A stretch of 64,000 nucleotides of DNA, from assembly GCA_014804755.1 (NCBI GenBank), contig JAAUZE010000008.1:350109-414108 (forward strand). Reading direction: 5' to 3'. The stretch comes from Lachnospiraceae bacterium. Its GTDB lineage: Bacteria; Bacillota; Clostridia; Lachnospirales; Lachnospiraceae. Under the pieces are notes generated by a model, which saw nothing but the letters and a program-made list of their open reading frames with translations, did no database searches and was not told where the DNA came from. Both the position numbers and the translations under genes were made by a program. Positions within the stretch are counted from its first letter, which is position 1; every line of letters begins with the position of its first letter. Positions 54,707 through 62,719 of this stretch are shown in pieces.

Positions 54707-55663
54707 ATGTATTCTATTATAATAGTTGATTTCAATTCATTAAAAGTGACTATGCAGTATATTGAGGACTGCCTCGAAAAGATAGAAGAGAGGAAAGAAC
54801 TTCATTTTGTAGTGGTTGATAATAAACCAAACAGTACAAGTTGCCATATCTTAGAAAGAGAGATGGGGTTAAATATACAAAAGAAGGTTTATAAAGGTCT
54901 GTGTGTGCTTTGTTTTGATTATCATGGGGCTGAGGTTCGAGTAATTCAGGTGCGAAAAAATGTAGGCTATGCAAGGGGTAATAATATAGGTATTGAATTC
55001 TCCGATCGAGAGTGGGCAGATTCTTATTTGATACTCAGCAATAATGACATTGAATTTCGTGAGAGGGTTTCTTTGACTAAGCTGAGTAGAATACTCGATG
55101 AAACGGATAGAGCAGCAGTTGTCGGACCACATATAGAGGATGTGAGCGGAAGACGTCAAGGACCATATGACGCGGCTCGGGTATGGGATTCCTTAATTGT
55201 CCGACCGACAAAAATGTTGATGAGATTGGTGTTTGGAAAAAAAGAAAATAAGAGGACGAGTCAGGAAGCGAATTATCCAAATGGAGAATGTGACTGGGTT
55301 AGCGGGTGTTTTTTGGTATGTGCCAGAGAAAAAATGAGATATGCTGGCAATTTTGATGAAAACACATTTCTGTATGGCGAAGAGATGATTCTCAGCGAAC
55401 GCTTGAAAAAAGTAGGATATGCTATGTTCTATTGTGACGATGTCAAAATCATTCACCGGGGTTCCGAGACGATTGCAAGAAATTTCAAGGACTTAGAGGC
55501 GGAAGAGGTTTTATTTCAGTCGCTTTTTTATTATTTTAAGAATTATAGAAAGACGAATAGAGTGGTTTTAGGCTTGTCTTGGATATATTTTCAATTAATA
55601 AGAATATGTTTTGGAGTTGGGAAAAAGGTAAATCACATTTTTAAAATGCGGACGGTGGAATGA
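54707..55663 (+). CDS. Family 2 glycosyltransferase (rhamnosyltransferase-like)
   Basis: A 318-residue GT2 enzyme: SIIIVDFNSLKVT at the start, FVVVDNKPNST, RKNVGYARGNNIGI near residue 83, LSNNDIEF metal site near residue 107, CDWVSGCFLVCARE near residue 192, and FLYGEEMILSERL near residue 225. The order matches rhamnosyl-type GT2 proteins. ATG 54707 has no strong ribosome site (AGGGGA is the best candidate). Confidence 0.86.
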   Translation: MYSIIIVDFNSLKVTMQYIEDCLEKIEERKELHFVVVDNKPNSTSCHILEREMGLNIQKKVYKGLCVLCFDYHGAEVRVIQVRKNVGYARGNNIGIEFSDREWADSYLILSNNDIEFRERVSLTKLSRILDETDRAAVVGPHIEDVSGRRQGPYDAARVWDSLIVRPTKMLMRLVFGKKENKRTSQEANYPNGECDWVSGCFLVCAREKMRYAGNFDENTFLYGEEMILSERLKKVGYAMFYCDDVKIIHRGSETIARNFKDLEAEEVLFQSLFYYFKNYRKTNRVVLGLSWIYFQLIRICFGVGKKVNHIFKMRTVE

Positions 55664-55735
55664 AAGTGACGTTAAAAAGTATCATGTAGATCACAAAAAG
55701 CGATTGAGGTATGTGGAAAGAGGATGTTATTGGTG

Positions 55736-57562
55736 ATGCAAAATATAAAGACATTATTCGGAATGCTCAAAAAATTATTATGCATTTTGAATCGCGAGCA
55801 GAGAAAAAAAAGTATTTTTTTGTTATTACTGTTTTTTGTCAGTGCGATATTGGAAACATTAGGAGTGAGCGCGATCATCCCGTTTGTCCTTGCATTAATG
55901 TCTCCGGATGAGCTCATGAAGTATGCGGTTGTACAAAAGATAGCGAACACATTCGGAATTCATAGTGGAAATGGCCTGTTGTTGTTAATTGCGGTAGGGG
56001 TTGTGATTGTCTATGTTGTGAAGGACGGCATCATTTTAGCGGCAAATTATTTTCAGCTTCGTTTTCGAAACGGCATGGAGAGAGATTTATCAACACTCAT
56101 GCTTAAGGCGTATCTGAACCGTGACTATATGTACTTTGTTGAGACAAATAGCGGTGATATGATGCGGGGAGTAAATGAGGACATTATCAATGTGGCACAG
56201 GTTATTGATTCATTTTCTTCACTGTTTGCGGAGACATTGACCTGTGTATTGCTGGGCGCTTTTTTGATTTATTTGGATCCACTGTTTGCACTGGGACTCT
56301 TGTGCCTTGCGTTGCTGACAGCCCTTGTGATCGTACTTGTTTTTAAGAAAAGAAATGCGGAATGCGGGAGGCAGTGCAGGGAAGCGTTCGCCAAACGCTA
56401 TCAATATTTGCAGCAGCCGTTGAACGGGTACAAGGAAATAAGCGTAACACAGCGTAAACGGTATTTTGTAGATCAATTTCAGTCGGAGGCAGACAGGGCA
56501 TGCCGCTTTAATACACAGTATCTTTTCCTGTGCAAACTGCCAAACAGGATGATTGAGACGGTGTTTATATCGGGGCTGGTGCTTCTTGTCTGCCTTATTA
56601 CAAGTCATGGTAATGAGGGTGCTACACAGCAGTTTGTGACGGTACTGGGGGCGGTGGCAGTGGCTGCGGTCAGGATTCTGCCGGCAATTTCCAATGTCAC
56701 CAGCAGTATAAACGGGCTGGTATATAATCGACTGTCTCTGGAGGAGACATATAATAATATTTCGGTTGCAAGAAAGAACGAAGCTGATCGTGCGGAGAGA
56801 GAAATGCAGGCAGTGGAAAGAGGACTTGCAGGAAAAGCAGGCAAGATGCCTGATGAAAAGAATAGGATTTCTTTTCATCAGAAATTAACGGTTCGCGGCG
56901 TTACATGGAAATATCCGGAAGGAAAGAGAAATGTATTAGAGGACGTTTCCCTGACAATTGAAAAGGGGGATGCGGTAGCGTTTATTGGGGAATCGGGAGC
57001 GGGTAAGACCACTCTTGCCGATGTTATTTTGGGCTTGCTGCATCCGCAGCACGGTGAAGTGCAGATGGATGGGATAGATATTTTTTCCATTCCTAAGCAA
57101 TGGGCGAAGACGATTGGTTTTGTCCCGCAAAATGTTTTTCTGATCGATGATACAGTGAGACATAATGTGGCATTTGGAATTTATGAGGATGAGATCGATG
57201 AGGATAAGATCATTCATGCGCTGAAGAGCGCACAGATTTATGAGTTTATTAAAAGTCTTCCGCAAGGGCTTGATACCGTGGTAGGAGAAGCGGGAGTAAA
57301 GTTTTCCGGGGGACAGCGTCAAAGGCTTGCGATCGCGCGCGCTTTATATGATAATCCGGATATTCTGGTTTTGGATGAGGCAACCTCCGCATTGGATAAC
57401 GAGACGGAGAGTGCGGTCATGCAGGCGATTGATGCGCTGAAGGGGATGAAGACATTAATCATTATTGCGCATCGGCTTTCCACGATACAGAACTGCAATA
57501 AGGTGTATGAGGTGAAGGGCGGAAAAGCGATTCTAAGGGAGGAGACTGGAAAGTCTTTATGA
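55736..57562 (+). CDS. ABC exporter, PglK/MsbA-like lipid-linked glycan flippase
   Basis: A 608-residue half-transporter. Six membrane helices are followed by Walker A GESGAGKTT near residue 419, the signature FSGGQRQR near residue 523, Walker B LVLDEATSALD, and IAHR. It resembles 18871 along its length, with a longer linker (residues 355-385) between the membrane and ATPase parts. In-frame starts at 55724 (ATG) and 55733 (GTG) are also possible. It probably flips a lipid-linked glycan for the enzymes that follow. Confidence 0.87.
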   Translation: MQNIKTLFGMLKKLLCILNREQRKKSIFLLLLFFVSAILETLGVSAIIPFVLALMSPDELMKYAVVQKIANTFGIHSGNGLLLLIAVGVVIVYVVKDGIILAANYFQLRFRNGMERDLSTLMLKAYLNRDYMYFVETNSGDMMRGVNEDIINVAQVIDSFSSLFAETLTCVLLGAFLIYLDPLFALGLLCLALLTALVIVLVFKKRNAECGRQCREAFAKRYQYLQQPLNGYKEISVTQRKRYFVDQFQSEADRACRFNTQYLFLCKLPNRMIETVFISGLVLLVCLITSHGNEGATQQFVTVLGAVAVAAVRILPAISNVTSSINGLVYNRLSLEETYNNISVARKNEADRAEREMQAVERGLAGKAGKMPDEKNRISFHQKLTVRGVTWKYPEGKRNVLEDVSLTIEKGDAVAFIGESGAGKTTLADVILGLLHPQHGEVQMDGIDIFSIPKQWAKTIGFVPQNVFLIDDTVRHNVAFGIYEDEIDEDKIIHALKSAQIYEFIKSLPQGLDTVVGEAGVKFSGGQRQRLAIARALYDNPDILVLDEATSALDNETESAVMQAIDALKGMKTLIIIAHRLSTIQNCNKVYEVKGGKAILREETGKSL

Positions 57563-57665
57563 GGTGCGAATAAGTGCAATGTGAACCTCGATGCTCTTTG
57601 AAAATAGATTAAATTTTTAGCGTGGTTTTTAAGATCAGATTTTGAAAACGAGGTTATGTGGGAAA

Positions 57666-59501
57666 ATGAAAGAACCGTTTTTTAGAAGGGTAGCGGCATT
57701 TTGGAAGAAGAAATGGAAATATTTCTATGTGGTATTATGCCCGTTTGCACTGCTCGCCTGTGCCTATATCCAATTAGAAACGAGTTCTGCGTATGCCTCA
57801 ATTGGTGAGTGGTGGCATTTCATGTCTACGAAGTATGCGCTGTTAAATTTATTTACAATAGAAATTCTATTCCTCGTACTCATGATACTAACGAATAAAA
57901 TTTGGCTGAGCGGTTTGATTTTCAGCTGTGTTTATTTTATCATAGCGATCGTGAATCATTATTGCATTGTCCTTCATGGCATGCCGTTTACAGTCATGGA
58001 ATTGAAGAATGCCGCAACGGCTGCAAACGTGCTCGGAGCTTATCGGATCGTGCCCGATCTGAAAGCGGGTATCATTTTCGGACTGTGGATATTGGAACTG
58101 ACGGTCTGCCTGATTGCGGGACGGCTTGAAAAGAAAGCGGTGCCAAAACGAAAAATGAGATTTGTTCTGCTTCGGGACATCGGTTTTGTTTTGCTTAGTG
58201 CGGGGGTTTTGTGGTTTGGGTATTTTTCACCGAAGCCGATTAAGCCGCGGACGACGATCGGCTGGCTGTGGAGCGAAGCGTATCGCGATTATGGATATAT
58301 GGCATGTCAGATCGAGGTGATCAGCAGCCTTCGGGATTATGTGTTAAGACCGGAAGGATATTCTGAAGAAAAGATAGCGGAAATAGAAATAGAAGAACCG
58401 CGTCAGGAGAAGCACACGCCGGATGTGATACTGATTTTGAATGAAACATTCTATGATCTGAGTATGGTCACGCAATTGGATGCGGACAGGGACTATCTTG
58501 CGGGAATCCATGCGTTGGACAATACGATCACCGGATACGCAGTCGTTCCGAGTGTAGGAGGAGGAACCAACCAGTCTGAATATGAATTATTATCGAGCAA
58601 TTCCATGTATTTAATGCCGGGGGTCACGCCGTTTAATGTGATTGATATGCAGGGAGCCCACACGGTTGTTTCGCACTTGAAGAGTTTGGGCTATGAGTCG
58701 ATCGCGGCGCATCCGGGATCGCGCGGCAGTTATCAGAGAAGCCGCGTATATCCGCAGATTGGATTTGATAAGATTTACTTTGAGAATGATTTTGCAGAGA
58801 TGGATTATTATGGGAACCGTCCGCATGCAACGGATGAGAGCGTTTATCAGAATCTGATCTCGTGGTATGAGGAGGAGCAGTCTGAAAAACCGGTTTTTCT
58901 TTACTGTCTGACGATTCAAAATCATGGCGGATGGGGTGATAATCCTGCGAATGCGGCAATCGTCCATGCCGGTACGGATTATGAAAACTATGATAAGCAG
59001 ATCGATGAGTATTTATCCTGCATCTCGTTATCGGATGAGGCGTTTGTGGAGCTGACGGAATATTTTCAGAATGTTGACCGGGATGTGATCCTGTGCATGA
59101 TGGGTGACCACGCGCCGTCTTTTGTGCAGGAGGTTATGGATGACGGATTATCACAGCAAGAACGGGAACTCTGGTTAAGGAGCACGCCGTTTGTGATCTG
59201 GGCAAATTTTGACATAGAGGATCAGGCAAGGGAATTTGTCAGCATGAATTATATGGTGCCGTTCGTGCTGGAGACGGCCGGAATTGCGAAATCACCTTAT
59301 TATCAATTGATGTCGGATATGATGGAACGCGTGCCCGTTATAGCGTCATATGGTGTGTATTTTGATGCAGAGGGGAATTGCCATGCGGTTGATGAGCAGA
59401 CGCCATATACACAATCGGTAGATCGTTATTTTATGGTGGAGTACAATAATTTAAGTGATGAAAGAAGGGAAGCGCTGTTTGAAATAGATGAGGACTGGTG
59501 A
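57666..59501 (+). CDS. LTA-synthase-type phosphoglycerol transferase
   Basis: A complete 611-residue enzyme: about five N-terminal membrane helices to residue 185, then a sulfatase-fold outside domain. VILILNETFYDL near residue 254 gives a metal-binding Glu, GGGTNQSEYELLSS near residue 299 carries the catalytic Thr, NHGGWG and MGDHAPSF supply further metal and substrate residues. It transfers phosphoglycerol (or a similar group) from a lipid to a surface polymer. ATG 57666 was chosen over an in-frame TTG at 57642. An MBOAT/SGNH acylation pair follows, which could decorate the product. Confidence 0.9.
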   Translation: MKEPFFRRVAAFWKKKWKYFYVVLCPFALLACAYIQLETSSAYASIGEWWHFMSTKYALLNLFTIEILFLVLMILTNKIWLSGLIFSCVYFIIAIVNHYCIVLHGMPFTVMELKNAATAANVLGAYRIVPDLKAGIIFGLWILELTVCLIAGRLEKKAVPKRKMRFVLLRDIGFVLLSAGVLWFGYFSPKPIKPRTTIGWLWSEAYRDYGYMACQIEVISSLRDYVLRPEGYSEEKIAEIEIEEPRQEKHTPDVILILNETFYDLSMVTQLDADRDYLAGIHALDNTITGYAVVPSVGGGTNQSEYELLSSNSMYLMPGVTPFNVIDMQGAHTVVSHLKSLGYESIAAHPGSRGSYQRSRVYPQIGFDKIYFENDFAEMDYYGNRPHATDESVYQNLISWYEEEQSEKPVFLYCLTIQNHGGWGDNPANAAIVHAGTDYENYDKQIDEYLSCISLSDEAFVELTEYFQNVDRDVILCMMGDHAPSFVQEVMDDGLSQQERELWLRSTPFVIWANFDIEDQAREFVSMNYMVPFVLETAGIAKSPYYQLMSDMMERVPVIASYGVYFDAEGNCHAVDEQTPYTQSVDRYFMVEYNNLSDERREALFEIDEDW

Positions 59502-59555
59502 CGTCACGATAATAAGTTAGAAATGGATGACGAAAATTTAGGGAAGGGATTCTAT

Positions 59556-61040
59556 ATGATCTTCAATTCTATTGAGTTTTTATTGTTTTTTCCAATCGCG
59601 GTATTAGGATACTATCTGATTCCGCACAGAGTGCGGTATCTATGGCTGTTGGTATGTTCCTATTATTTTTATATGTGCTGGAATCCGGCTTATGCACTGT
59701 TGATCTTCTTTTCAACGGCAGTAACCTATATTGCAGCGCTTGTCATGTCCGCACTTGCAGGTAAAAAGAACGAGAAGTTTTGGAAGCGGTGCTGTCTGGC
59801 GGGCGGCTTTGTACTGAATCTGGGAATTCTGGTATGGTTTAAATATGCGGATTTCTTCTTGCTGAATGTGGGGCGGATTGCACAGGGAATCGGGATAAAG
59901 TGGACGCCGCCGCAGCTTGATCTGCTGCTGCCGGTAGGAATTTCTTTCTATACTTTTCAGGCGTTGGGATATATTATGGACGTCTATCGCGGGGAGACAG
60001 CGGCAGAAAAAAACTTTTTCAAGTATGCGCTGTTTGTTTCATTCTTTCCGCAGCTTGTGGCGGGACCGATCGAGCGTTCGAATAATCTGCTCAGTCAGAT
60101 ACAGGAGCGTCATCGTTTTGAATTTGAGACGGTCAGGGACGGTCTGATGTTAATGTTGTGGGGATATTTTCTGAAGATGGTCATAGCGGACAGAGCTGCT
60201 ATTTTTGTGGATGCGGTCTATGCGGAGGAGCATTTGTACGGAGGCTGGTATCTCATAATCGCCACGATGCTGTTCGCGCTTCAAATATACTGTGACTTTG
60301 CGGGATATTCGATCATTGCCATGGGAGCGGCAAGAGTCATGGGATTTCGATTGACCGATAATTTTAAGAGTCCTTATCTGGCGCAGACCGTGGCGGATTT
60401 CTGGCGGGGATGGCATATTACGCTGACAGGCTGGTTCCGTGATTATCTGTACATACCTCTTGGAGGAAATCGAAAGGGCAGAGTGAGGCAGTACGTGAAT
60501 ATTATGATCGTGTTTGGACTCAGCGGACTTTGGCATGGCGCAAGCTTCAGTTTTATCGTATGGGGATTGCTGAACGGGTTTTATCAGGTGATGGGGAAGC
60601 TGCTGCAACCGGTCAGGGATAAGGCGGTCGATGTATTACAGATCAACCGGCAGGCATTTAGCCATAGGCTATACCGGATGATTGCCACATTTCTGTTGGT
60701 CGATTTCGCATGGCTGTTTTTCCGTGCGGGTGATCTTGGCGAGGCTGTATGGTCGATCAAAAGCATGGTGCGTGCCGGAAATATTCATGTGCTGTTTGAC
60801 GGGTCGCTGTTTATGGTCGGACCGGATGCAAAGAACTTTGTCGTGCTTGCGCTTGCGACGGGCGTGCTTCTTTTTGCGGATTATATGAAGCGGCGCGGGA
60901 TTGTGCTGCGAGAATGGCTTTGCAGGCAGGGCGTATGGTTTCGCTGGTTATGCCTGTATGCGGGTGTATGCGCGGTGCTTTTGTTCGGCGTATACGGTGT
61001 AGGGTACGATGAGACGGCGTTTATTTATTTTCAATTCTAG
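59556..61040 (+). CDS. MBOAT-family O-acyltransferase (AlgI/DltB-like)
   Basis: A 494-residue membrane protein with about 11 helices. It starts MIFNSIEFLLFFPIAV, a typical AlgI/PatA opening; QLVAGPIERSNNLL near residue 167 and the essential His327 in GLSGLWHGAS follow. It passes an acyl group across the membrane to a partner SGNH protein, here the next gene. ATG 59556 follows GGGAAGGG; an in-frame ATG at 59523 lacks a site. Confidence 0.92.
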   Translation: MIFNSIEFLLFFPIAVLGYYLIPHRVRYLWLLVCSYYFYMCWNPAYALLIFFSTAVTYIAALVMSALAGKKNEKFWKRCCLAGGFVLNLGILVWFKYADFFLLNVGRIAQGIGIKWTPPQLDLLLPVGISFYTFQALGYIMDVYRGETAAEKNFFKYALFVSFFPQLVAGPIERSNNLLSQIQERHRFEFETVRDGLMLMLWGYFLKMVIADRAAIFVDAVYAEEHLYGGWYLIIATMLFALQIYCDFAGYSIIAMGAARVMGFRLTDNFKSPYLAQTVADFWRGWHITLTGWFRDYLYIPLGGNRKGRVRQYVNIMIVFGLSGLWHGASFSFIVWGLLNGFYQVMGKLLQPVRDKAVDVLQINRQAFSHRLYRMIATFLLVDFAWLFFRAGDLGEAVWSIKSMVRAGNIHVLFDGSLFMVGPDAKNFVVLALATGVLLFADYMKRRGIVLREWLCRQGVWFRWLCLYAGVCAVLLFGVYGVGYDETAFIYFQF

Positions 61041-61042
61041 GG

Positions 61043-61067
61043 AAACGCTGATATGATCAGCGTTTTT
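61043..61067 (+). terminator. Intrinsic terminator or attenuator between the MBOAT and SGNH genes
   Basis: AAACGCTGAT at 61043-61052 pairs perfectly with ATCAGCGTTT at 61056-61065 around a 3-nt loop; the T-run spans 61063-61067. It starts 3 bp after the MBOAT stop. Because the next gene is a functional partner only 31 bp further on, it probably lowers rather than ends transcription. Confidence 0.7.
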
Positions 61068-61098
61068 CCGGTGAGGCAGATGTTGGAGGAAATCGGGT

Positions 61099-62607
61099 AT
61101 GCGTAGAAAGATACAAAGAGTGATCGCTGCCGCCTTGTTTTGGGCGCTTCTTGCAGGAACTTTTGTGCACCTGACCTATATTTACCGGGGCGGTCTTTCC
61201 CATACTAGAAAGCATGTTGCAGGCTTTTATGATGAGGAAGAGGATTCGCTGGATGTGATCATAATAGGGACGAGTGCCACGTTTTCCGCATTTATGCCGA
61301 TGGAGGCATGGAATCAGTATGGGATGGTGTCCTATAATTTTTCAATCAATACATTATATACGGATTCCATCAAATATTATGTCAGGGAGGCGCTGAAAAC
61401 GCAGTCTCCTAAGCTTTTGGTCATTGATATTGCACCGTTTTTGTTTGGACATCATTCTTTTGGGAAAATGCAGGAGGCGTTCGAGGTGCCGACAAGGTAT
61501 AATACGGACGGCCTATCGTTTTCAAAAAATCGCTTTGATCTGATCAATGAGATTGTTCCCGTGTGGGAGGACAGATTGGAATTTTACTTTGATCTGTTCT
61601 ATTATCATGGAGATACGATCCCGCAGCCTGTTTATGCGCAGAATCGCCGGCATACCGTGGAGAAGGGATATGATAATCTGCCGATCAAAGAGGTTTATGA
61701 AAGCAGCGGGCTTGTGGAGCGGAGTCGGACGGAAGTGGAGCTGGATGAGGCCAACAAGGAGGCATTTTTGGATCTGTTGGAGGAATTACAGGACTATGAT
61801 TTCCCAATCTTGTTTGTTTCGCAGCCCTATTTGAATGTGGAAGGTCAAAATACGGACGGATTAGCCGCTTATATGGAACGGGTGATCGGGGAGCATGGCT
61901 TTGCGTTTCTGAATATGACGGATCACGCGGATGAGATCGGAATAGATCCGAAACTTGATTATTCGCTGGATTATCTGCATTATAACACGGCCTCTGCGGA
62001 AAAGATCACGGCATATCTGGGTCAATATATCATGGAGCGTTATCCGATCCCTGACAGAAGGGCGGATGAGGCGTACCGGTCGTGGCATGAGGATTATGCA
62101 GAGTGGCAGGATATCTTAGAGGATTATCGGGGAGAGACGGAAAGACAGAGGATGGAAGTATTTGGAAGAATGACGAAACCGGCGCGGTATTTGGATTTGA
62201 TGCAGTCAAATTATTACAGCTGCTGCATTTGGATCCCGGCACAGTCTCCGGTATATCATGATGCGGTATTGAGAGAGAAAATTGAGGAATTGGGCGTTAC
62301 GATGCAGGAGGAGAACAGTTCAAAGAACAGTCTGATCGTGATTGATCATTCTGCCGACAAACAGATTTTGTATGATGAAAACGGTGAATTTCTGTATGGT
62401 TCGACATTTGGAGAGGTAAGATATTTAGATGGGACTGCGCCGGAGTTATCTATCAATTATTCGGATTATAGTTATTTTTTGGAGAATCGGACGGTGATGG
62501 GGGTCATTGTCGCGGAAAGGGCGACAGGGAAACTGATAGATTTCATTGCGTGGGATGCTGATGAAGACGGTTATGCGCTGCTCAGACACGAAACAAAATA
62601 TCCCTAG
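61099..62607 (+). CDS. SGNH/DltD-like partner of the MBOAT acyltransferase
   Basis: A 502-residue protein anchored by one N-terminal helix (residues 8-27). The outside domain has IIIGTSATFSAF near residue 53, with the nucleophile Ser of the G-x-S block, and LDYLHYNTASAEK near residue 293, supplying the Asp-x-x-His pair of SGNH hydrolases. Proteins of this type take an acyl group from an MBOAT partner to a glycan (as in DltB/DltD or AlgI/AlgX). A roughly 170-residue C-terminal extension from residue 330 is of unknown role. GGAGG precedes ATG 61099. Confidence 0.83.
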   Translation: MRRKIQRVIAAALFWALLAGTFVHLTYIYRGGLSHTRKHVAGFYDEEEDSLDVIIIGTSATFSAFMPMEAWNQYGMVSYNFSINTLYTDSIKYYVREALKTQSPKLLVIDIAPFLFGHHSFGKMQEAFEVPTRYNTDGLSFSKNRFDLINEIVPVWEDRLEFYFDLFYYHGDTIPQPVYAQNRRHTVEKGYDNLPIKEVYESSGLVERSRTEVELDEANKEAFLDLLEELQDYDFPILFVSQPYLNVEGQNTDGLAAYMERVIGEHGFAFLNMTDHADEIGIDPKLDYSLDYLHYNTASAEKITAYLGQYIMERYPIPDRRADEAYRSWHEDYAEWQDILEDYRGETERQRMEVFGRMTKPARYLDLMQSNYYSCCIWIPAQSPVYHDAVLREKIEELGVTMQEENSSKNSLIVIDHSADKQILYDENGEFLYGSTFGEVRYLDGTAPELSINYSDYSYFLENRTVMGVIVAERATGKLIDFIAWDADEDGYALLRHETKYP

Positions 62608-62654
62608 GCGGATGAGAAGAACGGTTTTATCGATAGAGCTGTCTGCATTGTTTC

Positions 62655-62683
62655 TTGACAGTCCCGCCGCTTTTGGATACAGT
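62655..62683 (+). promoter_or_regulatory. Possible promoter before the ThDP-enzyme gene
   Basis: Perfect TTGACA at 62655-62660, 17-bp spacer, TACAGT at 62678-62683. It is in the 112-bp gap before the gene at 62720, with a leader of about 30 nt. Confidence 0.5.
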
Positions 62684-62719
62684 ATAAGTGCGAACATGTG
62701 TGGAAGGAATAGAAAGAAC

